Shown in pieces: positions 36,927 through 50,272 of a stretch of DNA of 64,000 bases (position 1 is its first letter; the number at the start of each line of letters is the position of its first letter). A program made the position numbers and the translations under genes. The notes under the pieces were generated by a model, which was not told where the DNA came from, made no database searches, and saw nothing but the letters and a program-made list of their open reading frames with translations. The stretch is from Calonectria ilicicola (Eukaryota; Ascomycota; Sordariomycetes; Hypocreales; Nectriaceae), in assembly GCA_020809705.1 (NCBI GenBank), contig CP085825.1, forward strand, positions 3,596,001 to 3,660,000, given 5' to 3'.

Positions 36927-37651
36927 CTACACTCTGCGCCAGTCGGTCATGGTACGTCCAATGCAGCCCAGTCCGGCAACCTCAACCACCTTTTCGTGCC
37001 AGCTCAACAACACACTCATCGCGGCCGCGGTAGGCTCGTTTGCGCCGGGTCGTCCTCCAATTTGACTGAATCCCTGACCCGTCTCCTTGGCAGCCGATCT
37101 CGTCGAGGTTCCGCTGGCCATCCCCTTGTAGCTATAAGGCATTCGTTAGACTTGATATGGAAATTCCTGGCCTCGGCACATACATGTACTTCATCAACAC
37201 GTCCAAGCACTCGTTGCCGCCCTCGGATCCGTAAATGCTCTTCAGGAGCGGGCTCATATCGCTCGCCTTGATCGACTGGAGGACCTCGAGAATGGTCTGC
37301 AGGTGCGCATCCTGATTTAATTCCCACGTGTCAGCTCAATCGACCTTACCCCTCTCTATCCGTTGCGTGTTGGACGTCTGTCGCAGCAGAACATACCTTG
37401 GCCGCATCATCTCCGTTGTAGACGGGAGTCTCCAGGCATCCCCTCAGGGCGCCTTCGGAGTCGCCTCCTCGCAGAAGCTGCCTGACTTGACCAGCAAGCT
37501 GTCGGACTTCGGCCTCGCTGATCTCTGGCTGAGGGGGGTGGAGGGTCGAGGTGTCAAAGTTGAGGCTGGAGTCCTCGGTCAAGGCATCAATGTTGATGGT
37601 GCGCCAAGCGTCGCTCAGCGTGGCGCTGGTGTGTTGCTGGATAATCGACAT
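36927..37651 (-). CDS. arc15: Arp2/3 complex subunit 5 (ARPC5, p16)
   Basis: Three exons on the - strand: 37651-37397, 37311-37184, 37131-36927; 195 aa. The protein begins MSIIQQHTSATLSDAWRTIN and contains the ARPC5 core: EVRQLAGQVRQLLRGGDSEGALRGCL, then DAHLQTILEVLQSIKASDM, CLDVLMKYIYKGM and LLSWHEKVVEVAGLGCIGRTM close to the C-terminus. It is a helical subunit of the seven-protein complex that nucleates branched actin at endocytic patches and growing tips. It is somewhat longer than animal p16 (about 150 aa) because of an N-terminal acidic linker and an insert before the last helix, as in other fungi. Splice phases agree at both introns. Confidence 0.95.
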
Positions 37652-38635
37652 TGTGCAATTTCGTGCTCGACTCGGCGTGGTTCGAAGGTGGTGTTGGTAC
37701 AGCGGTGGTGATTCGGAGACTCCGCAAGAGAGACAAGGAGCTTGGTTGACGTTGGACGGTCAATGCAACTGCGTCAGCGACGGCAATGGCGGGGTGGGGA
37801 TGAGGCTGAACAGGTGGCACAGTAGCTATCGACCTAGCTATGCTGTGGGGCAAGCAAGAGGTAGCTAGCTGTGTGGGAAAGGGCCAGTGGCTTAAGACGT
37901 CCAGTTAGAGAGGTACGAGCAGTTTCTGGGTAACTCCCTAATTTCAGGCGGTAAGAAGCCCCTTGAGGTGGTCATTTAGGCCAATGTGGCCACTAATTCA
38001 CCAGTTAGTGGCACGATACCCCTTGTACACATTTAACAAAAAGGTCGGGCTACACCAACTTAACCTATACCAGTCTATCTATATTGATGTTCCTTCACAT
38101 GAAGTGTCAGTTGGTATCAATTCAAAATCAATATTTTGGATAGTACCTACTCCATTTCGACTCGTGTATTGAACCAAATGACTCATTTTCATTACCATGA
38201 TAAACGTTCAGACCGGGTGTGTATGTATGCATTGAAGAGGAATAATCATGAGTCAATAACCCATCATGGCATGGTATAGAGCTGCCATTTACGGACCCCG
38301 GATAGTCATAACTAAACACACAAAGGTGTCGGCCTGCCAATATTACCACCGAAAACCACGGGCACAGACTGTCCACATGACTATTTTCCCAGACAGGGCT
38401 GCCAATCGGTTACCACCTGGTTCACCTCACCACACCCTCAGGCGGCTTACCCTGGACCAGCGCACCGAACCGAGTTCGAATTCGGATTCCAAAACTAGCA
38501 ACAACACCGTTCGGCTCATACAGACTGCATATCGCTCGTCAACAGGCAAGCAACACACCGTCTCGAGATACGCATCCTTCCAACTCCGTTGCATTCTCAC
38601 GTCATCACTGATGAATGGATGGTGCTGTACCCATA

Positions 38636-38652
38636 TTTTTTTTTTTTTTTTT
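38636..38652. repeat. T17 homopolymer run
   Basis: Seventeen consecutive T on the + strand in the desert, followed by GCGCGATGCGG. Confidence 0.9.
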
Positions 38653-41600
38653 GCGCGATGCGGCGTCTACTGTGACGGGGCAGGGCACCAATTAACGCCT
38701 GAGCCGCACTTTGAAGCAGCTGCACGTCCGGATTCTTGACCACATTTGTCTCTTTTTGCGGCAGAAGGATGGATAGCTGCGGGACGGTTGGGCGGAAGAC
38801 GCCGTGCCACATGGCATCCCCAGACGGCGAAAGCCCACCTTTGGCTTTACACGAATGTGTGATGGGAGATGTTTCCAACGAGTCAGTCTATTGAGACGTA
38901 TTCGAGCTGGAGGGAACCGAGCGGTCATCTCCAGTCAACAACTAAACTTCCAAGCCCTGCCAACCTAATGTAGCCCGGGCGCAAACATTTGGGCTCTCCG
39001 CGCCAGCGCGCCCAGATCAGACCAATGCTAATGGTTGGTGAGTACGGTGCAGGCCGCCGGCGAGCGAGCCCGTTGCCCCGTGGCCCCCCGACTCATGCCA
39101 CGTCCCGGGAGCTCAATCCGCTCGAATGACGGGTGGGTGGGTTCCTGGAGTGAACAGCTGGCACTGCAGATCGTTCTTCCAGAAGACCATTTTCTTCATT
39201 TGGAGCAAGGCACTGCCCCCACTTGGTGGCCAAGAACCGTGGGGATAATTACGTCCGTCCCTTCTGGACGAAAAATTTTAAATTACCAAGCCTCTCCAAC
39301 ACGGGTGCCCTGCAATGCGGAAGCGGTTCCCCGGTGCCACGAGGACCATCCCAACCACCTCAAGCATCCCAGCTTCGGATTCGTTTCAACGGCTACCCTG
39401 GGCGCTGCCAACACGGCGACTTCCACTCTCTGGGGTTGCCTGACAAGGTAGAATGAGGATTGACGTGGTGTTTGGAACAATGCCAGGTTCCATGACAGCC
39501 ATGCGGCCCACTGGCCAGCCAGAAAATAGGAGAATAACATCTCGGCTATAACATCAAATCAAACCCTGTATTGATCGGTCCTCAACCATGGGAGACCCAA
39601 GCGTAATTGTTGTTTGCCTGGGGGCTTGATTGCGATCTGGAGTAGGCGCCTTCGAGGAGCCTTCTGGAACACCACGGTGACAGGAGGCGTCCCACCAACC
39701 GAACCTCTCGATTGGGAACTAGCTCTGGCCCATCACCGCCACGAATCCGATAGGTGGATTTTGGCCACTACCCACCGCCTTCTGATGCCAAGAAGGGTCT
39801 TCATCTCAACAGGCCCTCGGCTTTCTAGACTGACACGAATTTCTGTTACAGAAGGCGGTACGTGCAGCCTTGCAGTGTGCGCCCCCAGCCTGTGGCTGCA
39901 AGCCTTATGCTACCAGATGAAGATTGGTCCTAAACATAGAAGGCTGAAGCTTTAAATTTGCTCGTGGAGGCTTCTGGTGAGGAGACCGCCTGGCAGTCCT
40001 GGCGCCCGGTGACGCCAGATTGGACCCAGCCAACTGAAGCTACTTCAAAGCGACCTCCGCGAAAAGACTCTCCGGGACATGCCCCGGAGCTAGGGTTTGT
40101 GAGGCTAAGGACTCTTGGATCTCGGTGCCAACGTTGGAATCGAAAAATCTCATCCTTGTAAGGAAGGCTAGGGATGTACTGAATAGGTCTGTGTAAAAGC
40201 CCGAATTGGGTAGCGGCTCCAGCCAACATGAAAATCTTTATGACGATGACAGGAAGGCATACGTCAAACAAGGCCGGAGCAAAGCCTGACCACGCGGTCA
40301 CACATGGCGAGTGGAGGCGGTTTGAGCTTGGCATGGCATCCGGACGGTTGGATTTGCCCCATTGAATCCGTCGCGTGAAGTAGTGAGCACGGAAAATGAT
40401 TCGATCAAGCGGCACGGGCGTACCAGCGTTTGCCATGGCCTGATGCTGCAGGAGCCAGACGAGTCCATCAAAAGGCTAAGAGAGGATCATGACTTGTGGC
40501 ATTTGACAGATCAATGAACTATCTGTATCGTTGACAGTGATTTTTCAGACAGTGTGGCAAACTATCCCCTGTTTCAAAGCACTGGTTTGGCTATTGAAAT
40601 TGGCTAATGCAGGAACAGCGCCGGTACGAGTTTTGATTAGGCACGACGCAAGTCGCAACGTGTGCGCTAAGGCTGTAGTGCCTTGGGACGCCCCCCTTTG
40701 GAGGGGTGGAGGCAGCGGGAGCTCCTGGCGGCGGCTTTTCATCCACGGACAAGCTCCACGGCATCAGGGCCACCACAATTTACTGTCGGGTGCCTGGTAC
40801 GAAACGCAAACGAAGTAGAGACCGACCAGGCTACGTAACTGGCACCCAGGGACCAGGGACGCTCCGGTTTGGGGCAGACCCCTGTATCGGATGTGTCCCG
40901 TCATGAGTACAGTGCGCGCATGGATCGATCGTCCCCTAGCAGTGCAATGTATCTGTGCCCAGGGTCCAAGATGAGAGCCTTCTGGAAGGTTTCTGCTCGG
41001 CCCCATGGGCCCACTGGGGATTCTCACCGAACAAAAGTCCTGACAGACCGAGAATGCAGGGACCGAAGAGCTCGGCACAAGGCTGGATTTGTGGTGAGAA
41101 CAGAGCGCCAGGTGAAAGATCCAGTCACCGGGTAACCTTGGGCTAGCTGCCGGATCTGTCAGGCTCGCTCTAGCCCAATGCAATGCATGTTGTGCAGACT
41201 ACCGCGGCGGCTTAGATAGCATGCCAATCTCCTCCTCAAGCGCCGTCTGGGAGCCACTATCAAGAATCAATACTGACAAGTCAAGCACCAGGACTGGGCC
41301 AATAACAAGTTTTGACTAAGAATTTCGGTCGGGAAGACCTTCGATGATGCATAACCTAATTGTATGCGCTCGAAAATCCGCCGCAAAATCCTAGCACCCT
41401 TAGGCGAAGTCAGTGATGGGCCCGCAACAAGGTTCAGTGCAGTCTGTTTGCCTTGCGAGAGATAGGGATCCCTGGCTGCCACCAGGGCAACCTTCTTACT
41501 TGTTGAGAATCAGAAACATTACGGAATGTTCCACTAAGGCGATGTGGACTTCGGTTCTTTAGGAGGTAGCGTATCCTTGAGGCGAGGCGAGGCTGGCTGA

Positions 41601-44447
41601 CCCATGTCAAGGAATCTAGAAGCTTAGCCGCCTGGGTTTACAAGCTCAACGGCGAATCGGGCATCCCTTACACGCGCCGAGGACATGGCACTGGTTTCTC
41701 CCCCCCCAAGCTTGCTAGGAGCGCTAGGTAGCGAGATACCCAATAAAAGGATTCTAGAATCCATCGTGAGCTGGGAACGTGCGGTCTCCAGATGGGATGC
41801 GACTGGCTGGTATAGCCGGTGCAGGGTCGGACCCACGTCATTGCTCGCGGGATTTCAATGGCGATCAGCACAATGAAGCGCGACTACCGTCTTAACTGCC
41901 GCTCCCAAGTGGGCGGTTAATCGAGAATTGGTTTGTGGGTTTCCAGACGCAGAGCGGATTAACTGTTTTGGCACCCGGAGTTGTTGCACAAGACCCACGA
42001 TTCAAGAGTTACCAGTTCGGTACTAAGGTTGCATTCGTGACGTGGGGATTTCCTCTTTGGAACCTCGTGGTTGGTTCTCTTCTAAGTTTGTAATCGTCTA
42101 TTGGTATCTTGAGACGAGCTATTATGCAGCTGGATGGAGATGCTGTATTGATAGGCTTTTATCGACAATCATTAACAATCTTGGTGGAGGACTTAAACCT
42201 ATTCTTGCAACATTATGGGGCAAGATGTTTCGAGGAGGAGCTAAACATCAGAGTTGAACCAAAGTGGTTATGCGGATTTGACTTTCTGACGTTGCGACTG
42301 GCTGCCCACCCTAAACTAGAGGCTTCAATGTTGGGGTAAGAGTTGCGAACTCAAACGAAACCCTCTTGATAGATATGGGGAAGGACATGATTCAACCAAC
42401 CATGATGTTGTACAGACCAGGTGCATCCTTGAAGCTACAGTGCAGAGAGGCACGACAGAATTAGACTGGTGGTACCCGTCCTGTACTGTAGAGTTGTTGC
42501 AGCCGACAAATGGGAATAAAATGCGGAGTGTAGTGGTGCAAGAGAGCCTCGGCGAAAAGTGCCCGTGCCTCACCTTGTCCCGTCCGCTGGAGAAGATTAA
42601 GGGCTAAAAAAACAAGTTGCGTGGGCTAAAGACGTGGGCGCTTACGCATGCATGCTACGGAGCAAAGATTGGGGATTGTGCCAAGGAAAGCAAAACGCGA
42701 CAAGATTTTCCTTTCCCTCTTGTCTCTTCTCGCCGAATCCCTCTTGTCAGAAAATATTATGTGATGAGAGACGAGAAAACAGGAAAAAGAAACGAGTGGC
42801 CTGGAGCGCACAAGGGGCTGGTGGCACTATTAGCCCACTAATGGCGCTGGCAAACCTTTACTGTGCCACAACGCCAGAGAGCCAGAGCAGGCCAGAACTC
42901 ATATCTAACAGCTAGCAACAACGCATTGCGGAGTCTCTAAAAAAAGAGACGGCAGAGGGAGCCAAAACTCGGACCAAAACTCGCAGCCTAATGGGAAGGT
43001 GCTGAATGCACGGGGCACGTATTAACGCCCATTGATGTCTGACTGCGGCCAGACTGCACCATCAATCTGTCACTTCTCACCCGGACACACCGGGCCGCAC
43101 GTCCCTCAGTGAGATCCCTTGAATTTGATTATTTATTTTTTTTTTTTCGTGTGTGTGTTTGGGCGATGTGTATCCGTAATTCAGATGTAGTGAGACATGA
43201 ATGAAGGGGGATTTGCTTTTTGCCCCTTGGATGAGCAGCTAGAACCAGACTAGGAGGAAAAAGAAAAATATAAGAAAATGATCGACTCAGTGGGAACAGC
43301 AGGCATGGCGGAAGGGATCGTAGGCAAAAGAAAAGTTGAATGCGTGGGTCAGAGTACATGTGCATGGAGCAGATTGATTGGCGTGTCTCGACGAAGGCAT
43401 ATGAAGGAGTGATCAGCCAAGGGCCGAGGAGGCTGATGATAGGGAGGGAGAAGTGACGAAGATGGTGACGATGAGGACACTATGGGCGTGACAAGCTGGA
43501 CCAGGAACCAGCAGACGAAACAAGCAGGACAAAGCAAAGGACGAAAAAGTGACAGATTGGGGTGGGAAGGACCAGGGGCGTATTCAGTGGATGGGTGTCC
43601 CAGCGAAAGGAGCGAGCACCAAGAGTGTGGACAAGCGCCGCTGGAGAGCAGGGGTGGGGTAGGCAGGGTAGGCAGGGAAGGGTACATGGCTACAGTGCAG
43701 CAGCACGGCTCCAAGTACCGCGGCGTGTACCGTAGTCGCAGTGTGTTTTTTCTTTTTCTTCTTCTGAAAAAAAAAAAGCGAGGTGCTGGCTGGCTGGCTA
43801 AGGGCCGAGCTGTTACTGGGTGCGCCGGGGCCCACCACCCGCGGCGGCGCTCCGGAGCCCAGCCTTTGGGCCAAGGCGGGCAGGGTGGGTGCTCATTGAT
43901 TCTCTCATTTGCACTAAGTTCAGTAATAGGCAAGGGAGCTAGCCTTTGCTCGCTTGGGTGTAGGCTGTTGAGTTTGAGGAGATGCAAGAAGAGCACAGAG
44001 CAGCGCGCAATGCGAGAGCCGTTGCGGTAGTTGGTCGAGAGCCGCCAGTCTACCGATCTACCATGTTAGGCAAGAGACGACAGACGCAGCAAGCGTCCAG
44101 GTGGGTGATGTCGTCGGCCAGTCATTGCACATGCAGCGGCAGCGAGAGGGGCATCGTGCATGGTGGCCACAGACTTTGCAGCCTCGCAGCGTGGGACGCA
44201 AGCTCTCAACCACACAAGTGGGAGGCCGGTGACGAGGAAGAAACAAGCGACGATCCATTGGCGACGCATCGCATCGGCGCTTCTGCGTCGGCTGGTACAT
44301 GCAATGAGAAAATGTGACTGGGCTGGGAAACAGAGGCGACACAGGCTGCTGTAGGGAGAGGGGGGCGTGCGTAATTGCTGCGAAGTGACGCCGTTGAGGA
44401 GGATCAAGGCGTGTCTGTCCTGTCTGTCTTCTGTCTCTCTTCCTTTG

Positions 44448-44471
44448 CACACACACACACACACACACACC
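44448..44471. repeat. (CA)n microsatellite
   Basis: About twelve CA units, about 400 bp before the pyrimidine-rich leader of the micro-ORF gene. Confidence 0.9.
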
Positions 44472-44890
44472 TACGCACGCCCACGCCCTAGCCCGCACAC
44501 CCCCCCGGCGCAGGCTCTCTACAGTACATACTGTGCATTCATCAGATCCCCGAGCATGGTTTGCTTGCCTGGCAGCAGAAGCAGCAAGGGTTGCAGTGAG
44601 GGCTCAGGCATGGGGGCTCGCTCCACCCGGTACCCATCACTCTGGATGACATCCGGGGCCCTGAGGAAGAAGCCACGAGCATGGTTGAGCCTGGCACACT
44701 CCTTTTTTCCTTTTGCTGTTCTTTTTTCTTCCTGAGGTTCCATTCCCCAAGGCGAACCCCCCAAGCAGCCACCCCCTGTGAGCACCTCGTCCAGGGTACA
44801 GGGGGTGTTTCTCTCGACGTTCGCCGCAATTTGGCGTGAGAGAGACGAGCAGCCCCCTTCTTTCTTTTTTAGAACACACTCGTACAAAAG

Positions 44891-45873
44891 CGACAGCTTC
44901 CGCCCTCAAGTCGGATTACTTCTGGACTACTAAACCAACCATCCATCCATCCCTTCCTCTAATCTCCTCTTATTACACTCATCCTCATCATCCCTCCATT
45001 CCTCGCGCCTCACTAGCTTGGACTCTGCCCTAGCTCGACTCTTTACAACTGCTCCCGCCAGCCGCCTTAGCACTACCACCATACCACGCTTCACCTTGCT
45101 GGACATCACCCAACTCTGCTCGCACACCCTCCATCGCTGAACTTGGACCCCCGTTGTCTGACCCACACCTTCCTCGTTCGACCGTCCGACCGGCGCCACC
45201 CTATTCCACTAGCGATCCGCTCTGGCGTATTGTGCCTGACAGAACGAGAGAAACCTTCTACAGGACCGATCCCCATCCCCTTAAATAAAGAGGTCGCGGA
45301 ACCCACCCTCTGTTGCGCAAGCGCACAACCTCCCGACGAGTCTCCCTCTTCACCAATATCTCCTGTCGATACACTATTGTGTTTGCGACATCCTCTTTTT
45401 GTGTCGCCTAATTATCCAACTCGTCGGTGTTGACATCTCGCCTCTCATTTCTTACTTGGACTACCCTGCCGAAGCTGCCGCCTCCGAAACGCCCCAATAG
45501 TATTGGTGACGCTCGCATCTGACACGCCATTCGGTTATCTTCGCGCATTTGATTCCTGCAGCATCGCCTCCATTACCAGTGTTGCTTCAACCAATCTATT
45601 TGATTGGTTTTTGTTTCGCGTCACACCACGACGTCTAATCTTGTGAGTCAGAACCGCTTTACTCAGCTTCCTTCTCCTGTCGCAAGGTTGCCTGAACCAA
45701 TATGCTCGTCTACATCTTGGTAGTTTCAGGTCCTTTGGCCTTTTTGGATTTATAATGCACATTATCTTCCTATTTCTCTGCTTTATCCGCTGCCGCATTC
45801 ACTAGCCTCTCAAGCGACTTGACTAACCAACTTCGACAATAGGTATCGCCTTTGATCATTTACATCAACGAGA
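44891..45873 (+). promoter_or_regulatory. Pyrimidine-rich leader with predicted 200 nt intron, upstream of a micro-ORF
   Basis: Nearly 1 kb of strongly C/T-biased + strand (CCATCCATCCATCCC, CATCCTCATCATCCC and similar) looks like a fungal promoter and 5' UTR. A good intron is visible at 45643-45842: donor GTGAGT, branch TGACTAAC about 20 nt before acceptor ACAATAG. The first substantial ATG after it is the 30-codon ORF at 45874. Leader extent and transcription are inferred. Confidence 0.5.
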
Positions 45874-45966
45874 ATGATTGCCCAGGAGTCTTCAAGCCCT
45901 CGCAACATGGGACGCGGTGCCTATGACACCACTGGGGTTCCCAAGCCTCCTCCTCGTCCCAAATAA
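45874..45966 (+). CDS. Putative 30-residue micropeptide
   Basis: ATG at 45874, TAA at 45964-45966. The peptide starts MIAQESSSPRNMGRGAYDTT and ends in a basic Pro-rich tail (GVPKPPPRPK). It follows a long pyrimidine-rich leader and a well-formed leader intron by 31 nt and has context GAGAATGA. I do not recognise the family. Support is positional (it is the first ORF downstream of an evident leader in a 15 kb region without other genes) and compositional (low complexity but non-random, PPPRPK-like ending reminiscent of an SH3 ligand). Alternatives are a uORF of a longer undetected transcript or a chance frame in a non-coding RNA gene. Confidence 0.4.
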   Translation: MIAQESSSPRNMGRGAYDTTGVPKPPPRPK

Positions 45967-47785
45967 GATGCCTTTCGGCTTCTTGCTGGCTATCAACCAG
46001 CTTCACATCGCACATCGGCTTCCACCTATGGAGAGTTGATTATCTCTACATGTATTCCTTCGACATTCAGCGATATTCCCTTTTTACGACATTTTAATTC
46101 ATGGGACCTTGAATCGCGAGCCGCATATTTGCGCACCTAATGCACACCGATACGATTTTTAATTCGCATTCCTGTCGACAACTATACATACACTGGCTCA
46201 CAGCCACTCCTTGCTTCCCAGCAGCAAGCGTACTTTCAGGGAGGTCCAAGGACAAAAAAGGATGCGTCGGCGACATTTTAGTGTTGTCTTATTCTTCTCA
46301 CTTGAGAATTTTTTTTTATTTGTTTCATGGACCTTGCACGGCGTTTGAACATAGACGGGTATTTGGGGTTGGATTTTTTTTTTTCACACATCATACATCT
46401 CCCTGGCGGCCCTTGTCCGGTCTCATTTCATCCCCGCTACATCTGGGTCACAGGCCCATACAGCGCAAGGGCGTTGATTACTGGAACGCAGATCGACTAG
46501 ATGCGCCATGTCTCAGATCATGGTCAGCCCTCGCCCCTCTACCAGGGGTTAAGCCGACATGGCCGAGCACCAAGGACGACTGTTTGATGACGATTTTCGA
46601 ATTTGCGATATCAATGTTGGTTTATGGGAGAGGATAACAAAATTTGGGAACGGTTGAGGAAAAGTTCGATTTTTACTGCATATAGACTGGGGATTTGCGA
46701 TTTTTGGTTTTCTATTTCGGTCTGTCACATCCCCTTGCTTGGCTTTGGTTGGATTTTTCCTGTTCCCGCATCTTTCTTTTTTTCTTTTTTGTCGGTTGGG
46801 AAAGCCCACAACACCCTCACGGGAGAAAAAGCGTGGCTGGTAAAAGGGAAGTTCTTGTGACAAAATGTTGATCCGGCTTTCCTTTTACTGTTTGTATAAG
46901 TTGTACAAGAGTGGTTGGATGAGCTCGAATGGGGGAGAAACATGGAAGCTCTGAACATTGGGAGCGCTGGGCTGGCCTCAGGACATTATAGAAGATACCC
47001 CAACATGTTTCTCCCCTTTGATCCTCTTAGACTGTATAGTATCTATAAGAAAGGAAGAGATGGCAGCTACACAGCGCAAAGGAAGCAATGATTTGGTTTA
47101 TTTTCTCTTTTTGAAAAGATTAGGATAGCAAAATATCACTGATAATACCTTTACAACTACTCCACAACTTTGCCTCGAAATGTGATTGATTTGATTTGAA
47201 CATTTGGATGAATATGCGACTTGAGAGTCACAAGCGAGTTGGCGCGTCGCACATTGAGTAACATACATAGATATTTGGTATGCGGAATGCATGCCACAAG
47301 ATTGACTCGAGTTTCACCTGCTATTCAGGGGTTCTTGCTGGCTGGGCATGTTACACGGCATTGGTGATACAGCTGGGTGCTCAATCAGATTATCATTATC
47401 GGGTATCGGACCAACAGTTTGTGTAGGTAGTTGGACCGAATTCTGGTGGCACGCGAGAGCCACGCGAGCCTGCGGGCGATGGCGCCCAAAGGCAACACGA
47501 CAGCGAGCGTTTCCTCCCCAACGTCTTGTACCGTGGTACGTACCTGACGCAACAGAAGGCTTACCCGTCGGCAAAAATAAGGCGTCGTCGACGGATTTGG
47601 CCTGGCGGTTAATTTGGAACGGGCGCGCTCCCGTGCGAGATGATGACACAGGCACAAGGGGAAGACGGCGAGTCAGTTTAGACTCCGTTTAGAAGGACGA
47701 CCCTGGGGCACTAATGGTCTTCGGTCCTTATTTTAGAAGGCCAGCAGCAGCCAACGCACACACAACGCGCGCAGACGTAGCAGCA

Positions 47786-47809
47786 CAGATACGCAGATAC
47801 GCAGATACG
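47786..47809. repeat. Tandem CAGATACG x3
   Basis: Three perfect tandem copies of an 8 bp unit within a locally CA/GC-rich patch. Confidence 0.85.
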
Positions 47810-50272
47810 CAGGCACACGCACGTATGTAGCATCAATCTGTCATTGCAATTTAGGGGGGGGGAGGGGCCAAACGGGGAGAGGGTCCGCGTGACGGAGGGA
47901 CCGCGGAGGAGGCCTGAATCTGGCGTCGAGTTTCGCCCCGCGGGAGCGTCCCGTCAATTACTGGCCGGCTGTGGTAGCAGCGACAGCCTCGCTGGAGCTT
48001 CGAAGACGCACCATGCAATTTGCCGGACGGATTACGCTGGGTATGACCGTAATTAAAGTGGGCGCACAAGTCGCTGAGCTCAGCCTATGTGTGCCAGTGC
48101 CGCAGGCCGGCTAAGACGATGAGATGTTGGCCAGGCCATCCGGGGAAGCTGGGAAGCTTTGGGAGGATGGGCAATATGGGGCCTTGTTGGCTAAATGGGA
48201 AGGAACCAACACTCGCACTGCACGTCCGTCCCGTCACATCCCAGCAGTCAATCTTGAATACGATTACGGCGCTATCACGAGACTTCACAGGTCATGGACC
48301 CTTCAAGGGCCAACGACAGGCCCGGAACAGGCCACTGTCGTCGTCTCCCCATGCCAATCACACACACGTGCCGACAGATAACATTTGCTGTGACGCAGCC
48401 TTGCAGTCGTGCCCTGCCGAGGCTGTTTCCTTGGCACTTCAGGACAACACAGCGTGCCGCAGCGCAGTCCAGTGCACCGTCCGAACATGCAGTAGTTTTG
48501 TTTTAGACGCGTGACAAGCCATTGAATTTCAACCCATGTTTGCTACGGGCTTGGCCAGAACGTTCCCCAGTCGCCGCGGCATCGTTCTCGTTGACGAGCC
48601 TCCCTCTCTCAAGTGACGGGTCCGAGCCCATCGCCACCTCCCTGCCCGCGCGCCGCCGCCCTAGAGCCGTGGTATGTGATCTGGAACACCTTGATGCTCG
48701 AGCGAGGACACATCGTGACTACCTGGGACGGCAAGGGGAACATCGAGGCGCCTAAAACACGTATCCATCTTGGTTTCGGCCGGGGGGTGGGCGCGCGAGA
48801 GAAGTAGGGTCTCTGCTTAGGGCGGACGATCCCGCGCGGCCTACGGGTTACAGGAATCTGAAGCAGCCAGTCGGAAGAAAGTAAAAAATCAAAAACAAAG
48901 AGGCAAAGCCAAGTGAGAGAATTCGCCAGAAGGAGGAAAGCTCGTGTGCTAGGAAAAAGAAATTCCTGTGATAGTGGGCGTAGGAGAAAAGAGGCGAGGG
49001 CCGGGCGGTGTTGTTGTCTCGCCTGGTTTTACTTTTTTCTTACAATTTTTTTTTTTATTTCCTCTACCACATCCTGAAGCACCCTAATCCGCGAGCGCCA
49101 CCACCTGGGAGCGGCTGGATATTTTTTTTTTACTGGGGGGTGGCTGAATGGCACGTTGGGGATCTGATTGATAATGATTCCAGGGGCCAGCAGAAGCGAA
49201 AGACCGGTTTACTCGTCACATGGGGAAAGGCTCCCCAAAAAGAAAAAAGGAAGAAAAAAAGAACTATGTGCAAGGTACTTCGTAAAGAGTGGGCTGGTGA
49301 AGAAAAAGACCCTTTCAGCTGGTAGCGAGGCGACAATACTACTCTAAGGCCAAAAAAAAGGGCTGGACGGATATTAGGGTCGGGGAAAAGCAAGCTTCTG
49401 GCGCCGCTCCAGAAGGACAGGCAAACAACACATCAGCTGGGTCCATCGGGCCACCAATGCAAGATGTCGATGACAGGTCAGCTTTTCCCTGGTGGGATAC
49501 CCCCCCAGCTGAGCTGTTGATGGGGCGGAATGCTTCTGGGCGAAGTGTATGGTAGCACTGGACAGTAGATGGTTCCCGCGTTCCCACCATCTCCAGAGCT
49601 TGGTCGTATCGGTAGCATTTGATGAGATGGGACGAAGCATAGCAGGTGGGCAAGGCTGGGGAATTTCTGTTTTTGGGTATGCCCATCTCTGCTCAAAAGG
49701 TAAAGGAGGGGGGGGGCGAATGTTGAGGATGGGGTGTGTAGTTAATGGCCGCAAAAATGGGTACCTCTTAATTAATTGAAGCTCCATATTTCCTCTATTT
49801 TTTTTCTTCCATGGCAGAGCATCGAAACCTCTGAGAATGAGATGGGCGGGCTAATGCAGGCGGCACCCGGGTCCGGAGCGCTGGGACTCGGGAACGGGGG
49901 GCCCGCGGTGGGGGAAAAGGGAAGCGGGATCAGGTACCCTGCGTCGCGGCGCTGCATATCGTCCTGCAAGGTACGACGGGTACGCTGCATACAGTGTGAA
50001 TATGGTGCATGGAGGCGAGCAAGGGGAGGGGCGTGTACACTGCTGGGGGAGAGGGGAGGAGGGGGAGGGGGGCCAGAAGATTGACATGGGTAGGCATATT
50101 TTCCTAGACAGCGACGAAGAAAATAAAAAGAAAAAAAGCATGGGATGAACATGGGGGAAATGGAAGGGGGATGATGAAGGGGGGCGTGGCAATCAATTGG
50201 AAAACATGGAGGAGCATGTAGCAGAATTCTTGCGTCAAAACCGAGTAATAGCGATAGGAGGGGGCATGTGCC

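Larger units (their letters stand above)
37652..44890. other. Gene desert, left part
   Basis: No gene could be supported in 7.2 kb. It starts with the ARPC5 promoter. It carries a T17 run at 38636-38652, a stretch of moderate GC with many overlapping chance frames (39000-41200, longest 168 codons on the - strand at 39930-40436), and a rather AT-rich frame at 42109-42339 lacking an ATG. No terminal repeats, tRNA or rRNA sequences were recognised. Confidence 0.55.

Noticed and set aside
38471..38492. GAGTTCGAATTCGG as a possible tRNA B box
   Set aside because: No A box or stems in the 80 bases upstream; it is a simple EcoRI-type palindrome context.
39930..40436. 168-codon open frame on the - strand
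   Set aside because: No domain or motif, no leader-like sequence upstream, overlaps chance frames on the other strand; kept as desert.
42109..42339. 76-codon frame with protein-like composition (VEDLNLFLQHYGARCFEEE)
   Set aside because: It begins at TTG with a stop a short distance upstream and has no clear splice partner; could be a relic but cannot be supported.
43349..43996. 215-codon frame on the - strand
   Set aside because: Pro/Ser/Leu-rich translation of a GA/CT-biased stretch with antisense frames of equal length.
46549..46580. tRNA-like string (AAGCCGACATGGCCGAGC)
   Set aside because: It resembles a D-arm of tRNA-Leu, but no matching acceptor stem, anticodon arm or GGTTCGAATCC box follows at the right spacing.
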